A DNA stretch of 64,000 nt from Nocardioides sp. GY 10113 (GCF_004919105.1 NZ_STGK01000004.1:295226-359225), one strand, 5' to 3'; counted from the stretch's first letter, positions 43,723-52,989 are shown. Notes: a model not told the origin generated them from the letters alone. Numbers and translations are program-made.

Positions 43723-44958
43723 ATGACCAGCACGCCACCGCCGGTGCCGACCGGCGAGCCCGGCCCGCCGCCGCTGCCCGGCGCCGACCCCGCGGTACCG
43801 CTCGAGGTGACCGAGACCCTGGCCGCCAACGAGACGGTCCCGCACGGCGAGGTCGGCCGCAGCGAGGACGCCGCGCCGCTCTCGGCGGTCTGCCCGACCT
43901 GCGGGTCGCAGACGTTCTACGCCCCCGGCACCATGCTGCTGCGCTGCGAGAGCTGCGGCTCCGAGCGCGAGATCGCGCCGACCACGGACACGATCGACGA
44001 GCTCGACTTCGAGGAGTGGCTGGCCAGCAACCAGCACACGACCGTCGCCGGCGTGGCCGGCCACGAGCTGTCCTGCAGCCAGTGCGGCGCCTCCTGCATC
44101 ACCACCGACCTCGCCTCGGCCTGCCAGTTCTGCGGTGGGGCGCTGGTCGCACACGACGTACCGGCCGGCCTGGTCGTCCCGGAGGCGGTGATCCCGTTCG
44201 GGGTCGACGGCAAGGAGGCGCGCGAGGCGTTCCGGACGTGGGTCAGCTCGCGCTGGTTCGCCCCGAACAGGCTCAAGAAGGTCGGCGACACCGAGGCGCT
44301 GCGCGGCACCTACCTGCCGCACTGGACCTTCGACGCGCAGACCGACAGCGACTACACCGGCCAGCGCGGCGACTACTACTACACGACCGAGACCCGCACC
44401 GTCTCCGACGGCAAGGGCGGCACGCGCACGGAGACCTACCAGCAGCGGCACACGGCGTGGCGGCCCGCGGCCGGTCGGGTCGCGCGGTTCTTCGACGACG
44501 TGGTGGTGCCGGGCAGCCATGCGCTCGACCCCGCCATGGTCGACAAGGCGGGGCCCTGGGAGCTGAGCCGGGCGGTGCCCTACCAGCCCGAGTTCCTCAC
44601 CGGATACTCCGCGGTGCGCTACGACGTCGATCCCGCGGCCGGCTCGGAGCAGGCCCGCCAGAAGATGGTCGAGGTGATCAAGGACGACGTACGCCGTGAC
44701 ATCGGCGGCGACGAGCAGCGGATCAGCACGCTGGGCGTGATCTACACCCAGGCCACCTTCAAGCTGATGCTGATGCCGCTGTGGATCGCCACGTACCTCT
44801 ACGCCGGCAAGACCTGGCAGGTGATGGTCAACGCCAACACCGGCGAGGTGGTGGGCAGACGCCCCTACAGCTGGGTCAAGATCACGGCGGCAGTGGTCGC
44901 CGCGGTGCTGCTGCTCCTGGTGATCCTGGTCATCTGGAGCTCCAGCAGCAGCGGGTGA
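43723..44958 (+). CDS. Double zinc-ribbon protein with C-terminal membrane anchor
   Basis: The 411-residue protein has a proline-rich N-terminal tail (TSTPPPVPTGEPGPPPLPG), then two zinc ribbons: C57/C60 with C75/C78 and C118/C121 with C134/C137. A soluble middle domain follows (LPHWTFDAQTDSDYTGQRGD and RHTAWRPAAGRVARFFDDVV), then a C-terminal membrane segment (ITAAVVAAVLLLLVILVIW). ATG 43723 has GGAGAGG before it and is preferred over GTG 43717. It lies 17 bases after the SPFH-GYF2 gene, so the two are a unit; the proline-rich tail is a natural ligand for the neighbour's GYF_2 domain (inference). Function unknown. Confidence 0.8.
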   Translation: MTSTPPPVPTGEPGPPPLPGADPAVPLEVTETLAANETVPHGEVGRSEDAAPLSAVCPTCGSQTFYAPGTMLLRCESCGSEREIAPTTDTIDELDFEEWLASNQHTTVAGVAGHELSCSQCGASCITTDLASACQFCGGALVAHDVPAGLVVPEAVIPFGVDGKEAREAFRTWVSSRWFAPNRLKKVGDTEALRGTYLPHWTFDAQTDSDYTGQRGDYYYTTETRTVSDGKGGTRTETYQQRHTAWRPAAGRVARFFDDVVVPGSHALDPAMVDKAGPWELSRAVPYQPEFLTGYSAVRYDVDPAAGSEQARQKMVEVIKDDVRRDIGGDEQRISTLGVIYTQATFKLMLMPLWIATYLYAGKTWQVMVNANTGEVVGRRPYSWVKITAAVVAAVLLLLVILVIWSSSSSG

Positions 44959-45007
44959 GCCCCGGCGGCCGCGGGAGCGCGGTTGCCGCCGCACGCCGGG
45001 ACGGCGG

Positions 45008-45013
45008 TAGTCT
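45008..45013 (+). promoter_or_regulatory. -10 element of pyrH-frr
   Basis: TAGTCT lies 38 bases before GTG 45052. The short leader contains AGGAAGG as ribosome binding site. Confidence 0.5.
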
Positions 45014-45051
45014 CGGCCATTGCTGGACGTTGGTCGACAGGAAGGTTCTCG

Positions 45052-45765
45052 GTGCCCGGTTACAAGCGTGTTCTCCTCAAGCTCTCCGGTGAGGTGTTCG
45101 GCGGTGGCAAGCTCGGGGTCGACCCCGACGTGGTCGGTTCGATCGCGAAGGAGATCGCGGCCGTCGTCGAGTCCGGCGCACAGGTCGCCGTGGTGACCGG
45201 TGGCGGCAACTTCTTCCGCGGCGCGGAGCTCCAGCAGCGCGGCATGGACCGGGTCCGCGCCGACTACATGGGGATGCTCGGCATCGTCATGAACTGCCTG
45301 GCGCTGCAGGACTTCCTGGAGAAGCTGGGCGTGGACACCCGGGTGCAGACCGCCATCACCATGGGCCAGGTCGCCGAGCCGTACATCCCGCGCCGCGCGA
45401 TCCGGCACATGGAGAAGGGGCGCGTGGTCATCTTCGGCGCCGGTATGGGCATGCCTTACTTCTCCACCGACACCGTGGCCGTGCAGCGGGCGCTGGAGAG
45501 CAAGTGCGACGTGGTCCTGGTCGCGAAGAGCGGCGTCGACGGCGTCTACAGCGCCGACCCCAACATCGACCCGACGGCGACCAAGTACGACGAGCTGACC
45601 TACGACGAGGCCATCTCGCAGGGCCTGCGGATCATGGACCAGACGGCCTTCGCGCTGTGCGGCGAGAACAAGCTCCCGATGGTCGTCTTCGGGATGGAAC
45701 CGGAGGGCAACATCCTCCGGGTCGTCCAGGGTGAGAAGATCGGCACGCTGGTCAGCGCAGGCTGA
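45052..45765 (+). CDS. pyrH: UMP kinase
   Basis: PyrH phosphorylates UMP to UDP and is a key control point of pyrimidine nucleotide supply. The 237-residue protein of the amino-acid kinase fold shows [15 protein letters not shown] at the N-terminus, [46 protein letters not shown] and [17 protein letters not shown] 45052 is selected because it precedes the conserved [11 protein letters not shown]. It is the first gene of the pyrH-frr-cdsA unit that occurs across actinobacteria. Confidence 0.96.
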   Translation: MPGYKRVLLKLSGEVFGGGKLGVDPDVVGSIAKEIAAVVESGAQVAVVTGGGNFFRGAELQQRGMDRVRADYMGMLGIVMNCLALQDFLEKLGVDTRVQTAITMGQVAEPYIPRRAIRHMEKGRVVIFGAGMGMPYFSTDTVAVQRALESKCDVVLVAKSGVDGVYSADPNIDPTATKYDELTYDEAISQGLRIMDQTAFALCGENKLPMVVFGMEPEGNILRVVQGEKIGTLVSAG

Positions 45766-45796
45766 CGCGGCCGAGCGACGAGACGAAGGAGCACCG

Positions 45797-46354
45797 GTGA
45801 TCAACGACATCCTCAACGAGGCCGACGGCAAGATGTCCAAGTCGGTCGAGGCGACGCGCGAGGAGTTCGCCGCGATCCGCGCCGGCCGCGCCCACCCGAG
45901 CATGTTCAGCAAGATCCTGGTCGACTACTACGGCAGCCCGACCCCGATCCAGCAGCTCGCCTCGTTCACCGCGCCCGAGGCCCGGATCATCCTGGTGCAG
46001 CCCTTCGACGTGGGTGCCATCAACAACGTCGAGAAGGCGATCCGCGACTCCGACCTCGGCGTCAACCCGTCCAGTGACGGCAAGGTCCTGCGCTGCGTGT
46101 TCCCCGAGCTGACCGAGGAGCGCCGCAAGGAGTTCATCAAGCTGGCCAAGGAGAAGGCGGAGGGCGGCAAGGTCGCCGTGCGCCAGGTCCGGCAGAAGGC
46201 CAAGCAGAACCTCGAGAAGCTCGAGAAGGACGGCGAGGTCGGCAAGGACGACGTCACCGGCGCCGAGAAGCGCCTGGACGCCATGACCAAGAAGCACGGC
46301 GATTCGATCGACGAGCTGCTGAAGGCCAAGGAAGCCGAGCTGCTCGAGGTCTGA
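45797..46354 (+). CDS. frr: Ribosome recycling factor
   Basis: RRF splits post-termination ribosomes together with EF-G. The 185-residue protein has the classical sequence: INDILNEADGKMSKSVEATREEF, RAGRAHPSMFSKILVDYYG, TPIQQLASFTAPEARIILVQPFD, and the helical C-terminus RRKEFIKLAKEKAEGGKVAVR. GTG 45797 follows GAAGGAG. It lies 31 bases after pyrH, in the same transcription unit, and is followed by cdsA after 26 bases. Confidence 0.97.
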   Translation: MINDILNEADGKMSKSVEATREEFAAIRAGRAHPSMFSKILVDYYGSPTPIQQLASFTAPEARIILVQPFDVGAINNVEKAIRDSDLGVNPSSDGKVLRCVFPELTEERRKEFIKLAKEKAEGGKVAVRQVRQKAKQNLEKLEKDGEVGKDDVTGAEKRLDAMTKKHGDSIDELLKAKEAELLEV

Positions 46355-46380
46355 GGACCGGCAGCTTCCCCACCTCCACC

Positions 46381-47262
46381 ATGAGCGGACCCTTGACGAC
46401 CGATCCTGCCCCGCCGACGAAGGACCACGGCCGCGCCGGCCGGGACCTCAAGGCTGCGATCGCCTCGGCCGTCGTGCTGCTGGCCGCGATCGCCGGATCG
46501 CTGCTGTTCTGGAAGCCGGCGTTCATGGTCCTGGTCGTGGCGGCCGTGGTGGTCGCCGTGTGGGAGCTGCGCCGCGGGATGCTGGCCCAGGGCATCGACC
46601 TGCCCGAGCAGCCGCTGATGGTCGGCGGCGTGACGATGGTGGTCGTCGCCTACCTGTTCGGTGCCGAGGCGCTGGTCACCGCGACCGCGGTCAGCGCGCT
46701 GGTGATCATGCTGTGGCTGCTGCGCCGCGGGGTCGACGGCTACGTCAAGAACGCCACCGCGTCGGTCTTCATCCTGATCTACGTGCCCTTCCTGGGCTCG
46801 TTCGTGGCCCTGTTGCTGGCCGAGGGCGGCCTGGGCGGCGGCGGCCTCGGCAACGAGGGCGTGGCCGGGATCCTGACCTTCATCCTGGTCACCATCGCCT
46901 CCGACATCGGCGGCTACGTCGCCGGCGTGCTCTTCGGCAAGCACCCGATGGCGCCGGTGATCTCGCCGAAGAAGTCCTGGGAGGGCTTCGCCGGGTCGGC
47001 GATCGCTTGCGTGGCCGCGGGCTGGGCGCTGGTGGTCTACCTCCTCGACGGGCCGTGGTGGGTCGGTGTCTGCCTGGGCCTGATCGCCGTGGTGATGGCC
47101 ACGCTCGGCGACCTGTGCGAGTCGGTGATCAAGCGCGACCTCGGGATCAAGGACATGAGCCAGGTGATCCCCGGCCACGGTGGCCTGATGGACCGGCTCG
47201 ACTCCCTGCTGGCCACGATCGCGCCGATCTGGCTGCTGCTGCACTACGGGGTGTTCACGTGA
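46381..47262 (+). CDS. cdsA: Phosphatidate cytidylyltransferase
   Basis: CdsA makes CDP-diacylglycerol from phosphatidic acid and CTP, the branch point of phospholipid synthesis, in the membrane. The 293-residue protein has a soluble N-terminal tail of about 25 residues, roughly seven to eight membrane segments, and the family signature near the C-terminus: SPKKSWEGFAGS, then GDLCESVIKRDLGIKDM and IPGHGGLMDRLDSLL. ATG 46381 begins the frame after frr. No strong ribosome binding site is seen; CACCTCCACC precedes the ATG. The GTGA overlap with the next gene implies coupling. Confidence 0.95.
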   Translation: MSGPLTTDPAPPTKDHGRAGRDLKAAIASAVVLLAAIAGSLLFWKPAFMVLVVAAVVVAVWELRRGMLAQGIDLPEQPLMVGGVTMVVVAYLFGAEALVTATAVSALVIMLWLLRRGVDGYVKNATASVFILIYVPFLGSFVALLLAEGGLGGGGLGNEGVAGILTFILVTIASDIGGYVAGVLFGKHPMAPVISPKKSWEGFAGSAIACVAAGWALVVYLLDGPWWVGVCLGLIAVVMATLGDLCESVIKRDLGIKDMSQVIPGHGGLMDRLDSLLATIAPIWLLLHYGVFT

Positions 47263-47690
47263 CCGACGTGCCGACGACCGCCGCCGGCGCGGGGACGGTG
47301 GACCCCCGGCCGGAGCCGGGAGCCGTGGAGGGCCACGAGCCCGGCGTACGCGACGATGCCGACAGCGAACGGCGCCGGCGGCGGCCGGACTGGTGGCACC
47401 GCGACCACCCGGTCTTCGGCCCGCTGGCGGGCTTCTACACGGGGATGCTCTTCATCATCGTGGTCCCGGGCGCCTACGGCGCGCTGCTGAAGTCTCTGGT
47501 CGGCTCCAGCCGTGGCGAGGAGCTGTTCCCGTTCGTGGCGCTGACCCTGGTGGTGCCGCTCGGGCTGCTGGTGCCGACGAGGACGCGGCGGTTCGCCCGG
47601 TACATGCTGCTCGGGTGCGCGTCGACCGCGATCGTGGTGGTCGGCGTGGCCGCGGTGGTCCTCTGGTTCCTGATCACGCGCGACAGCTAG
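47259..47690 (+). CDS. Membrane protein of unknown function
   Basis: A 143-residue protein starting at GTG 47259, overlapping the cdsA stop. The first 50 residues are polar and Arg/Asp-rich (DSERRRRRPDWWHRD). Three membrane segments follow: GMLFIIVVPGAYGALLKSL, LFPFVALTLVVPLGLLV and ARYMLLGCASTAIVVVGVAAVVLWFL. The position in the cdsA unit suggests a membrane-lipid or envelope role (inference). I do not recognise the family. It ends 65 bases before rlmN. Confidence 0.75.
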   Translation: MTDVPTTAAGAGTVDPRPEPGAVEGHEPGVRDDADSERRRRRPDWWHRDHPVFGPLAGFYTGMLFIIVVPGAYGALLKSLVGSSRGEELFPFVALTLVVPLGLLVPTRTRRFARYMLLGCASTAIVVVGVAAVVLWFLITRDS

Positions 47691-47741
47691 CGGTGCTCGC
47701 GGGCGATCCCTCGTGAGTTAGTGATCGGGCCGCGAGGGTGG

Positions 47742-47747
47742 GAGAAT
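47742..47747 (+). promoter_or_regulatory. -10-like element of rlmN (leaderless candidate)
   Basis: GAGAAT ends 8 bases before ATG 47756; it deviates from TANNNT at the first base. It supports ATG 47756 over the in-frame GTG 47738. Confidence 0.4.
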
Positions 47748-47755
47748 CGAAGGTG

Positions 47756-48913
47756 ATGTCCGAGCCGTCCGCCCCGTCCGAGCAGCCCGCCGAGCAGCCT
47801 CGCGCGCTGCCCCTCGTCCTCAGTGAGCCGCGGGGCCGCAAGAAGCCACCCCGGCACCTGGCGGACCTGACGCCCGAGGAGCGCAAGGCGCTCGCGATCG
47901 AGGCCGGCGTCCCCGGCTTCCGGGCCAAGCAGCTCTCCACGCACTACTTCTCGCGACTGGTCGACGACCCGGAGCAGATGACCGACCTCCCGGCCGCGCA
48001 GCGCGAGGAGCTCGTCTCCGCGCTGCTGCCGAACCTGATGACGCCGCTGCGCACCCTCGAGGCCGACAAGGGCACGACCCGCAAGACGCTGTGGAAGCTC
48101 TTCGACGGCGCGTTGGTCGAGTCGGTGCTGATGCGGTACCCGGGCCGGGTCACGATGTGCGTCTCCAGCCAGGCCGGCTGCGGCATGGCCTGCCCGTTCT
48201 GCGCGACCGGCCAGGGCGGCCTGCAGCGGAACATGTCGACCGCTGAGATCGTCGAGCAGGTGCTCGCCGGCGCCCGGGCGCTGGACCGCGGCGAGATCGC
48301 CGGCGGCCCCGGCCGTGTCTCCAACGTGGTCTTCATGGGCATGGGCGAACCGCTGGCCAACTACAAGGCCGTCATCGGCGCCGTACGACGCCTGACCGAC
48401 CCCGCGCCCGACGGGCTGGGCATGTCCGCCCGCGGCGTCACCGTCTCCACCGTCGGCCTGGTGCCGCGGATCAAGCAGCTGGCCGAGGAGGGCATCCCGG
48501 TCACGCTGGCGCTCAGCCTGCACGCTCCCGACGACGAGCTGCGCAACGAGCTGGTCCCGATCAACACCCGGTTCTCGGTCGCAGAGACGGTCGAGGCCGC
48601 CTGGCAGTACGCCGAGAAGACCAAGCGTCGGGTCTCCATCGAGTACGCGATGATGCGCGGCATCAACGACCAGGCGTGGCGCGCCGACCTCCTCGCCGAG
48701 GTGCTCAACTCCTACGGCGACTGGGGCTGGGTGCACGTGAACCTGATCCCGCTCAACCCGACCCCGGGCTCGAAGTGGACCGCCTCGGACCCCGCGGACG
48801 AGCGGGAGTTCGTCCGCCGGCTGGAGTCCCACGGCATCCCGACGACCGTCCGCGACACCCGCGGCCAGGAGATCGACGGCGCCTGCGGGCAGCTCGCCGC
48901 CGCACCGGACTAG
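47756..48913 (+). CDS. rlmN: 23S rRNA (adenine(2503)-C2)-methyltransferase / tRNA A37 methylase RlmN
   Basis: RlmN is a radical-SAM enzyme that methylates A2503 in 23S rRNA and A37 in some tRNAs. The 385-residue protein shows the iron-sulfur motif CGMACPFC near residue 142, the GMGEPL motif in [19 protein letters not shown]-type [34 protein letters not shown], and the C-terminal resolving Cys in [10 protein letters not shown] Pro/Glu-rich N-terminal tail of about 30 residues precedes the enzyme. The -10-like element supports ATG 47756. Confidence 0.95.
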   Translation: MSEPSAPSEQPAEQPRALPLVLSEPRGRKKPPRHLADLTPEERKALAIEAGVPGFRAKQLSTHYFSRLVDDPEQMTDLPAAQREELVSALLPNLMTPLRTLEADKGTTRKTLWKLFDGALVESVLMRYPGRVTMCVSSQAGCGMACPFCATGQGGLQRNMSTAEIVEQVLAGARALDRGEIAGGPGRVSNVVFMGMGEPLANYKAVIGAVRRLTDPAPDGLGMSARGVTVSTVGLVPRIKQLAEEGIPVTLALSLHAPDDELRNELVPINTRFSVAETVEAAWQYAEKTKRRVSIEYAMMRGINDQAWRADLLAEVLNSYGDWGWVHVNLIPLNPTPGSKWTASDPADEREFVRRLESHGIPTTVRDTRGQEIDGACGQLAAAPD

Positions 48914-49023
48914 ACCACTCTCGGCCCGCACGGGCCGTCGCGACGCCGTCGTCGGTGCGCGGCGTTCACCGGGTCGTCACGCTGTCCTCGCGTCGTCGCG
49001 GCTCGACGTTCGGGCCGCGTGCC

Positions 49024-49029
49024 TAGCGT
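49024..49029 (+). promoter_or_regulatory. -10 element of the glycosyltransferase gene (leaderless)
   Basis: TAGCGT ends 7 bases before ATG 49037; this supports ATG 49037 over the in-frame GTG 49019, which lies upstream of the -10. Confidence 0.6.
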
Positions 49030-49036
49030 CCGTGCC

Positions 49037-50203
49037 ATGACTCGACGGGTGTGGAGCCGGGGAGGGACGGTGCGGCCGGGGCTGCGGGTGCTGGTGGTCG
49101 CCGAGTCCTTCCTGCCGCAGGTCAACGGGGTGACGAACTCGGTGCGCCGGGTGCTCGAGCACCTCGCCGCCTCCGGGCACACGGCCACCCTGGTCGCCCC
49201 CACAGGACCGCCGACCTACGCCGGCTTCCCGGTGATCCGGGCGCGCGGCGCGAACCTGCCCTTCTACCCGGACTTCCGACTCGGCCTGGAGACCCGGCGT
49301 CGCCTACGGGCGCTGATGGAGCGGTGCCGCCCCGACGTGGTGCACATCGCCTCGCCGGCGACCCTGGGCTACCAGGCGGCGCGGGCGGCCGGCGAGCTCG
49401 GCATCCCGACGGTCGCGATCTACCAGACCGACCTGGTCGGCTTCGCCGAGCGGTACGACGTGCCCGGTGGTGCCCGGGCGGCGGCGGTGCTGACCCGCAG
49501 GATCCACGGCCAGGTCGACCTCACCCTGGCGCCCTCCAGTGCCAGCATCGCCCAGCTGCGCCGCCTCGGCGTCCCAGCGGTACGCCGATGGGCCCGCGGC
49601 GTGGACCTCTCGGCGTTCCACCCGGGCCACCGCGACCCCGGGCTGCGCCGGGAGCTCGGCGGCGGCCGCCCGGTGCTCGTCGGCTACGTCGGGCGGTTGG
49701 CCCCGGAGAAGGAGCTCGAGCTGCTGGCGCGGATCAGCGCCGACCCGCGCTACGCCCTGGTGGTGGTCGGCGGCGGCCCGGAGGAGGAGCGGCTGCGGTC
49801 GTTGCTCGGACCGGGCGCGCGGTTCCTGGGGCTGTTGCACGGTGAGGACCTCAGTCGCGCCTACGCCTCGCTGGACGTCTTCGTCCACACCGGACGGCAC
49901 GAGACCTTCTGTCAGGCCGCGCAGGAGGCGCTCGCCTCGGGCGTGCCGGTGGTGGCGCCGGCCTCGGGCGGGCCGATCGACGTGGTGACCGACGGCGTCA
50001 CCGGCCTGCTCTACCGTCCCGGGGACGGGCGGGCGCTGGCCGACGCGGTCGACCGCCTCGTCGAGGACGACGACCTGCGGGCGCGGATGGGGCACGCGGC
50101 GCTGGCGAGCGTCCAGCAGCGCTCCTGGCATGTGATCGGCGACCAGCTGCTCGACCACTACCGGTCCGTGATCACCGCGCGGCCGTCCCGGCTCGCGGGC
50201 TGA
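49037..50203 (+). CDS. GT4-family glycosyltransferase (mannosyltransferase-like)
   Basis: The 388-residue protein has the two-domain GT-B fold of family 4. The N-terminal acceptor domain begins RVLVVAESFLPQVNGVTNSVRRVL, typical of GDP-mannose-dependent alpha-mannosyltransferases such as actinobacterial MgtA/PimB relatives. The linker is YVGRLAPEKELELL. The donor-binding EX7E region is HTGRHETFCQAAQEALASGVPVV near residue 285. It probably acts on a lipid or cell-wall glycan acceptor at the inner membrane face; the acceptor is unknown. Length is normal. A strong hairpin follows the stop. Confidence 0.87.
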   Translation: MTRRVWSRGGTVRPGLRVLVVAESFLPQVNGVTNSVRRVLEHLAASGHTATLVAPTGPPTYAGFPVIRARGANLPFYPDFRLGLETRRRLRALMERCRPDVVHIASPATLGYQAARAAGELGIPTVAIYQTDLVGFAERYDVPGGARAAAVLTRRIHGQVDLTLAPSSASIAQLRRLGVPAVRRWARGVDLSAFHPGHRDPGLRRELGGGRPVLVGYVGRLAPEKELELLARISADPRYALVVVGGGPEEERLRSLLGPGARFLGLLHGEDLSRAYASLDVFVHTGRHETFCQAAQEALASGVPVVAPASGGPIDVVTDGVTGLLYRPGDGRALADAVDRLVEDDDLRARMGHAALASVQQRSWHVIGDQLLDHYRSVITARPSRLAG

Positions 50204-50231
50204 CGCGCCGGTGCGGCGGCGCACCGGCGCG
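50204..50231 (+). terminator. Hairpin after the glycosyltransferase gene
   Basis: A perfect 12-bp stem (50204-50215 with 50220-50231) with a GCGG loop starts right after the stop codon; no U-tract. Confidence 0.6.
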
Positions 50232-50276
50232 CCGGCGCAGTGACGGCGATGGCCGGTTCGCGGGCCGCGGCGGGGT

Positions 50277-50282
50277 TAGGTT
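50277..50282 (+). promoter_or_regulatory. -10 element of the M1 peptidase gene (leaderless)
   Basis: TAGGTT ends 6 bases before GTG 50289. Confidence 0.6.
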
Positions 50283-50288
50283 GAGCCG

Positions 50289-51800
50289 GTGCGGAACGGG
50301 GAGTGGGGCATCGGGAGGGCGCGGCGCCTGCCGCGGGCCAGGCTGGCGGGGCTGACCGCTGTCGTCGCCGCGATCGCGGTCGCGAGCTCGGCGCTGAGCT
50401 GCTCGGCGGAGCCGGCGGGTTCGCCGGAGCAGCGGTCCGGCGCCCAGGCGCGGGCCGCGCAGGACTCGACGGCGGGTGCGGCGGGGATCGGCGATCCGTA
50501 CTACCGCCTCGACGGCAACGGCGGCATCGACGTCCTGCACTACGACATCGACGACACCTACGCCTTCGCCCGCAGCGGGGTGCGCCCGCGGCTCAGCGGC
50601 AGCACCACGCTGCGGATCCGAGCCCGGCAGGACCTCGCCTCGTTCCACCTGGACCTGCTGCTGGAGGCCACCGCGGTCCGGGTCGACGGTGTGGACGCGG
50701 GGTTCGTCTCCGGCGCGCACGAGCTCGTCGTCACGCCCGCGACGGCGATCGACCGCGGTCAGCGCTTCGAGGTGGTCGTCGAGTACGACGACGACCCGTC
50801 GGCGTACTCCTGGCGCGGTGAGCGGAACTGGCTGGCCAACGCCCGCGAGGTGGTGACCATGAACCAGCCGCACATGGCCGCGTGGTGGTTCGCCGCCAAC
50901 GACCACCCGCGGGACAAGGCGACGTTCGACATCGCGATCACCACCGATGACGACAAGACCGTGCTGAGCAACGGGCGGCGGATCGCGCGCGAGGACAACG
51001 GCGACGGCACCGCCACCACGCGGTGGCGGATGGCGGACCCGATGGCGACGTACCTGGCCTTCTTCGCCGCCGGCGACTTCCAGGTGCGCACCGGCACCTC
51101 GCCCGCCGGCATCCCGGTGACCAGCGCGGTCTCCCGCGGCTTCGGCGCGGCGAAGCGCCAGCGGCTGTGGACGGTGCTGCGCCGGGCCGGCAGGGTGACC
51201 GACTGGCTGCAGACCGAGCTGGGGCCCTACCCGTTCGACAGCACCGGCGGCCTGGTCACGACGCTCCCGGCGGGCTTCGCGTTGGAGAACCAGACGCGGC
51301 CGACCTACGGCGGCTGGATCGACGCCTCGACGCAGGTGCACGAGCTGGCGCACCAGTGGTTCGGCGACAGCGTCGCCGTCGACCGGTGGCGCGACATCTG
51401 GCTCAACGAGGGCTTCGCCACCTATCTCGAGGCGCGCTACCGCGAGGCCCACGGCGGCTTGAGCACCCAGCGGTGGATGCGACGCAACCACGACGCGCTC
51501 CGCGGCCTCCGGTCCTTCTGGAAGGTCGATATCGCCGACCCCGGGCCGGACCGGATCTTCGCCGAGCCGGTCTACCTGCGCGGCGGGATGACGCTGGCCG
51601 CCCTCCGGCACCGGATCGGCGCGGCCGACTTCCGCACCCTGCTGCGCCGGTGGGCGGCGAAGCACGCCGACGGCACGGTCCGCACGGGTGAGTTCATCGC
51701 GCTCGCCGAGAAGGTCTCGGGCCGCCGGCTCGGCGGCTTCTTCAGGGCGTGGCTGCGCGCCCCGAAGGCGCCGGCCCGCACCCGGGCCAACGGCTTCTAG
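50289..51800 (+). CDS. Secreted M1-family metallopeptidase
   Basis: The 503-residue protein has an N-terminal signal region (RLAGLTAVVAAIAVASSALSC, about 19-39). Its cleavage or lipid site is unclear: ALSC is only a partial lipobox. A beta-sandwich domain follows, then the thermolysin-like catalytic domain. Zinc ligands are in VHELAHQWFG near residue 350 and NEGFATYLE near 373. The aminopeptidase GAMEN motif is altered to FALEN. The C-terminal helical domain is short compared with cytoplasmic PepN, as in secreted actinobacterial members. It probably trims extracellular peptides. Confidence 0.88.
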   Translation: MRNGEWGIGRARRLPRARLAGLTAVVAAIAVASSALSCSAEPAGSPEQRSGAQARAAQDSTAGAAGIGDPYYRLDGNGGIDVLHYDIDDTYAFARSGVRPRLSGSTTLRIRARQDLASFHLDLLLEATAVRVDGVDAGFVSGAHELVVTPATAIDRGQRFEVVVEYDDDPSAYSWRGERNWLANAREVVTMNQPHMAAWWFAANDHPRDKATFDIAITTDDDKTVLSNGRRIAREDNGDGTATTRWRMADPMATYLAFFAAGDFQVRTGTSPAGIPVTSAVSRGFGAAKRQRLWTVLRRAGRVTDWLQTELGPYPFDSTGGLVTTLPAGFALENQTRPTYGGWIDASTQVHELAHQWFGDSVAVDRWRDIWLNEGFATYLEARYREAHGGLSTQRWMRRNHDALRGLRSFWKVDIADPGPDRIFAEPVYLRGGMTLAALRHRIGAADFRTLLRRWAAKHADGTVRTGEFIALAEKVSGRRLGGFFRAWLRAPKAPARTRANGF

Positions 51801-51801
51801 C

Positions 51802-51904
51802 GCGAGTTGGGGTTTGTGGTGGGCCGAGTTGGGCTTTGTGGCAGCCCGCCCGCGGGTCCCTGGACCACAAGTCGCGAGTCGAGGCGCCACAAAGCCCAAG
51901 TCGG
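51802..51904 (+). repeat. Intergenic inverted repeat (GAGTTGGGCTTTGTGG type)
   Basis: Arms 51824-51842 and 51886-51904 are complementary at 18 of 19 positions (CCGAGTTGGGCTTTGTGGC). A second related copy, CGAGTTGGGGTTTGTGGT (51803-51820), precedes the left arm. The element fills the gap between the convergent M1 peptidase and RIO-type kinase genes. Confidence 0.75.
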
Positions 51905-51914
51905 CGGGGTGCGG

Positions 51915-52862
51915 TCAGTAGGCCGCGGCGACCAGCTCCCCGAACAGCTCCTGCGGGTCGACCTCCAGGCCGCGTCGCGTGAACCAGGTGGCGACGTTGG
52001 TGCAGTCGCGCAGCAGGAAGTCGAAGCCGGCCGGGTTGCCGGCCAGGTCGACCACCTGCGGGAGGTCGATGATCACCAGGCGCTCGCCCGCGGCCAGGAT
52101 GTTGTACGGCGACAGGTCGCCGTGCGCGAGACCGGCGGCCGCGAGGGTCGTCATCGCCGTGCGCAGCTGCTCCAGGTACCAGGCCAGCAGGTCGGCCTCC
52201 GGCCGCGTCTGCGCCAGCCGCGGCGCGGTGTGCCGTTCGCCGTCCTCGGTGACCGAGATCCACTCCAGGAGCAGCTCGGTGCCGTCGATCTGGACCGGGT
52301 AGGGGACCGGCAGGCCGAGGTTCCAGCACCGGACCAGGGCGCCCCACTCGGAGACGGCCCACTCGCCGGCGGCGACCTGGCGCCCGAAGGTGCTCTTGCG
52401 ATCCACCGCCCGCCGGTCCCGGGAGCGCTTCATGCTGCGTCCCTCGGTGTAGGCGGCGGAGCGGTGGAAGGCCCGGTGCTTGGGTGCGCGGTACCGCTTG
52501 GCCGCCATCACCACCGAGGCCTGCGGGTCGTGCGGGTCGGCGCGCTCCAGCAGGAAGACGTCGGCCTCCTTGCCGGTCTTCAGGATGCCGAGGTCGGTGT
52601 CGATCGCGCCCTGCGAGGTGACCACCCAGTCGGGGCGGGGCTCCGGGCCGCGGCACAGCGGCTCGACGTCGAGCCACGTGGACCAGCGCTGCCCGTCGTC
52701 GAGGTCGTCGTAGGCGACGTAGTCGATGACGAACCGCGGATCGACGTCGATCGGATCGGGGCCGGCCGGATCGGGGCCGGTCGGGCCGCCGGCGTGCTGC
52801 GGGCGGGGACGGGCGCGGGGGAGGTGGGAAAGGTCAGCGTCGTGGGTGTGCCGATGTGTCAC
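51915..52862 (-). CDS. RIO-type protein kinase
   Basis: The 315-residue product has the compact RIO kinase fold: LKTGKEADVFLLE near the N-terminal third (nucleotide loop without the usual Gly-rich pattern), AAKRYRA with the catalytic Lys, HGDLSPYNILA near residue 247 (catalytic Asp and Asn), and IIDLPQVVD with the metal-binding Asp and family-typical Gln. RIO kinases act in ribosome maturation in archaea and eukaryotes; the bacterial role is unclear. GTG 52862 is chosen; a longer frame to 52976 runs across palindromic sequence. The region before the kinase domain is His/Pro-rich. Confidence 0.87.
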   Translation of the reverse strand: MTHRHTHDADLSHLPRARPRPQHAGGPTGPDPAGPDPIDVDPRFVIDYVAYDDLDDGQRWSTWLDVEPLCRGPEPRPDWVVTSQGAIDTDLGILKTGKEADVFLLERADPHDPQASVVMAAKRYRAPKHRAFHRSAAYTEGRSMKRSRDRRAVDRKSTFGRQVAAGEWAVSEWGALVRCWNLGLPVPYPVQIDGTELLLEWISVTEDGERHTAPRLAQTRPEADLLAWYLEQLRTAMTTLAAAGLAHGDLSPYNILAAGERLVIIDLPQVVDLAGNPAGFDFLLRDCTNVATWFTRRGLEVDPQELFGELVAAAY

Positions 52863-52989
52863 GGCGGGTGCTCCGGGTGGTCGAGGGGAGGTGGATGGCG
52901 GGCAGGCCGCGCACAGTCGTCGACATGGCACACTCCTCTCGATTCGCCGCAGAGCTGCGGCGACCCCAGGGTTCACCAGGCCCCCGGGG

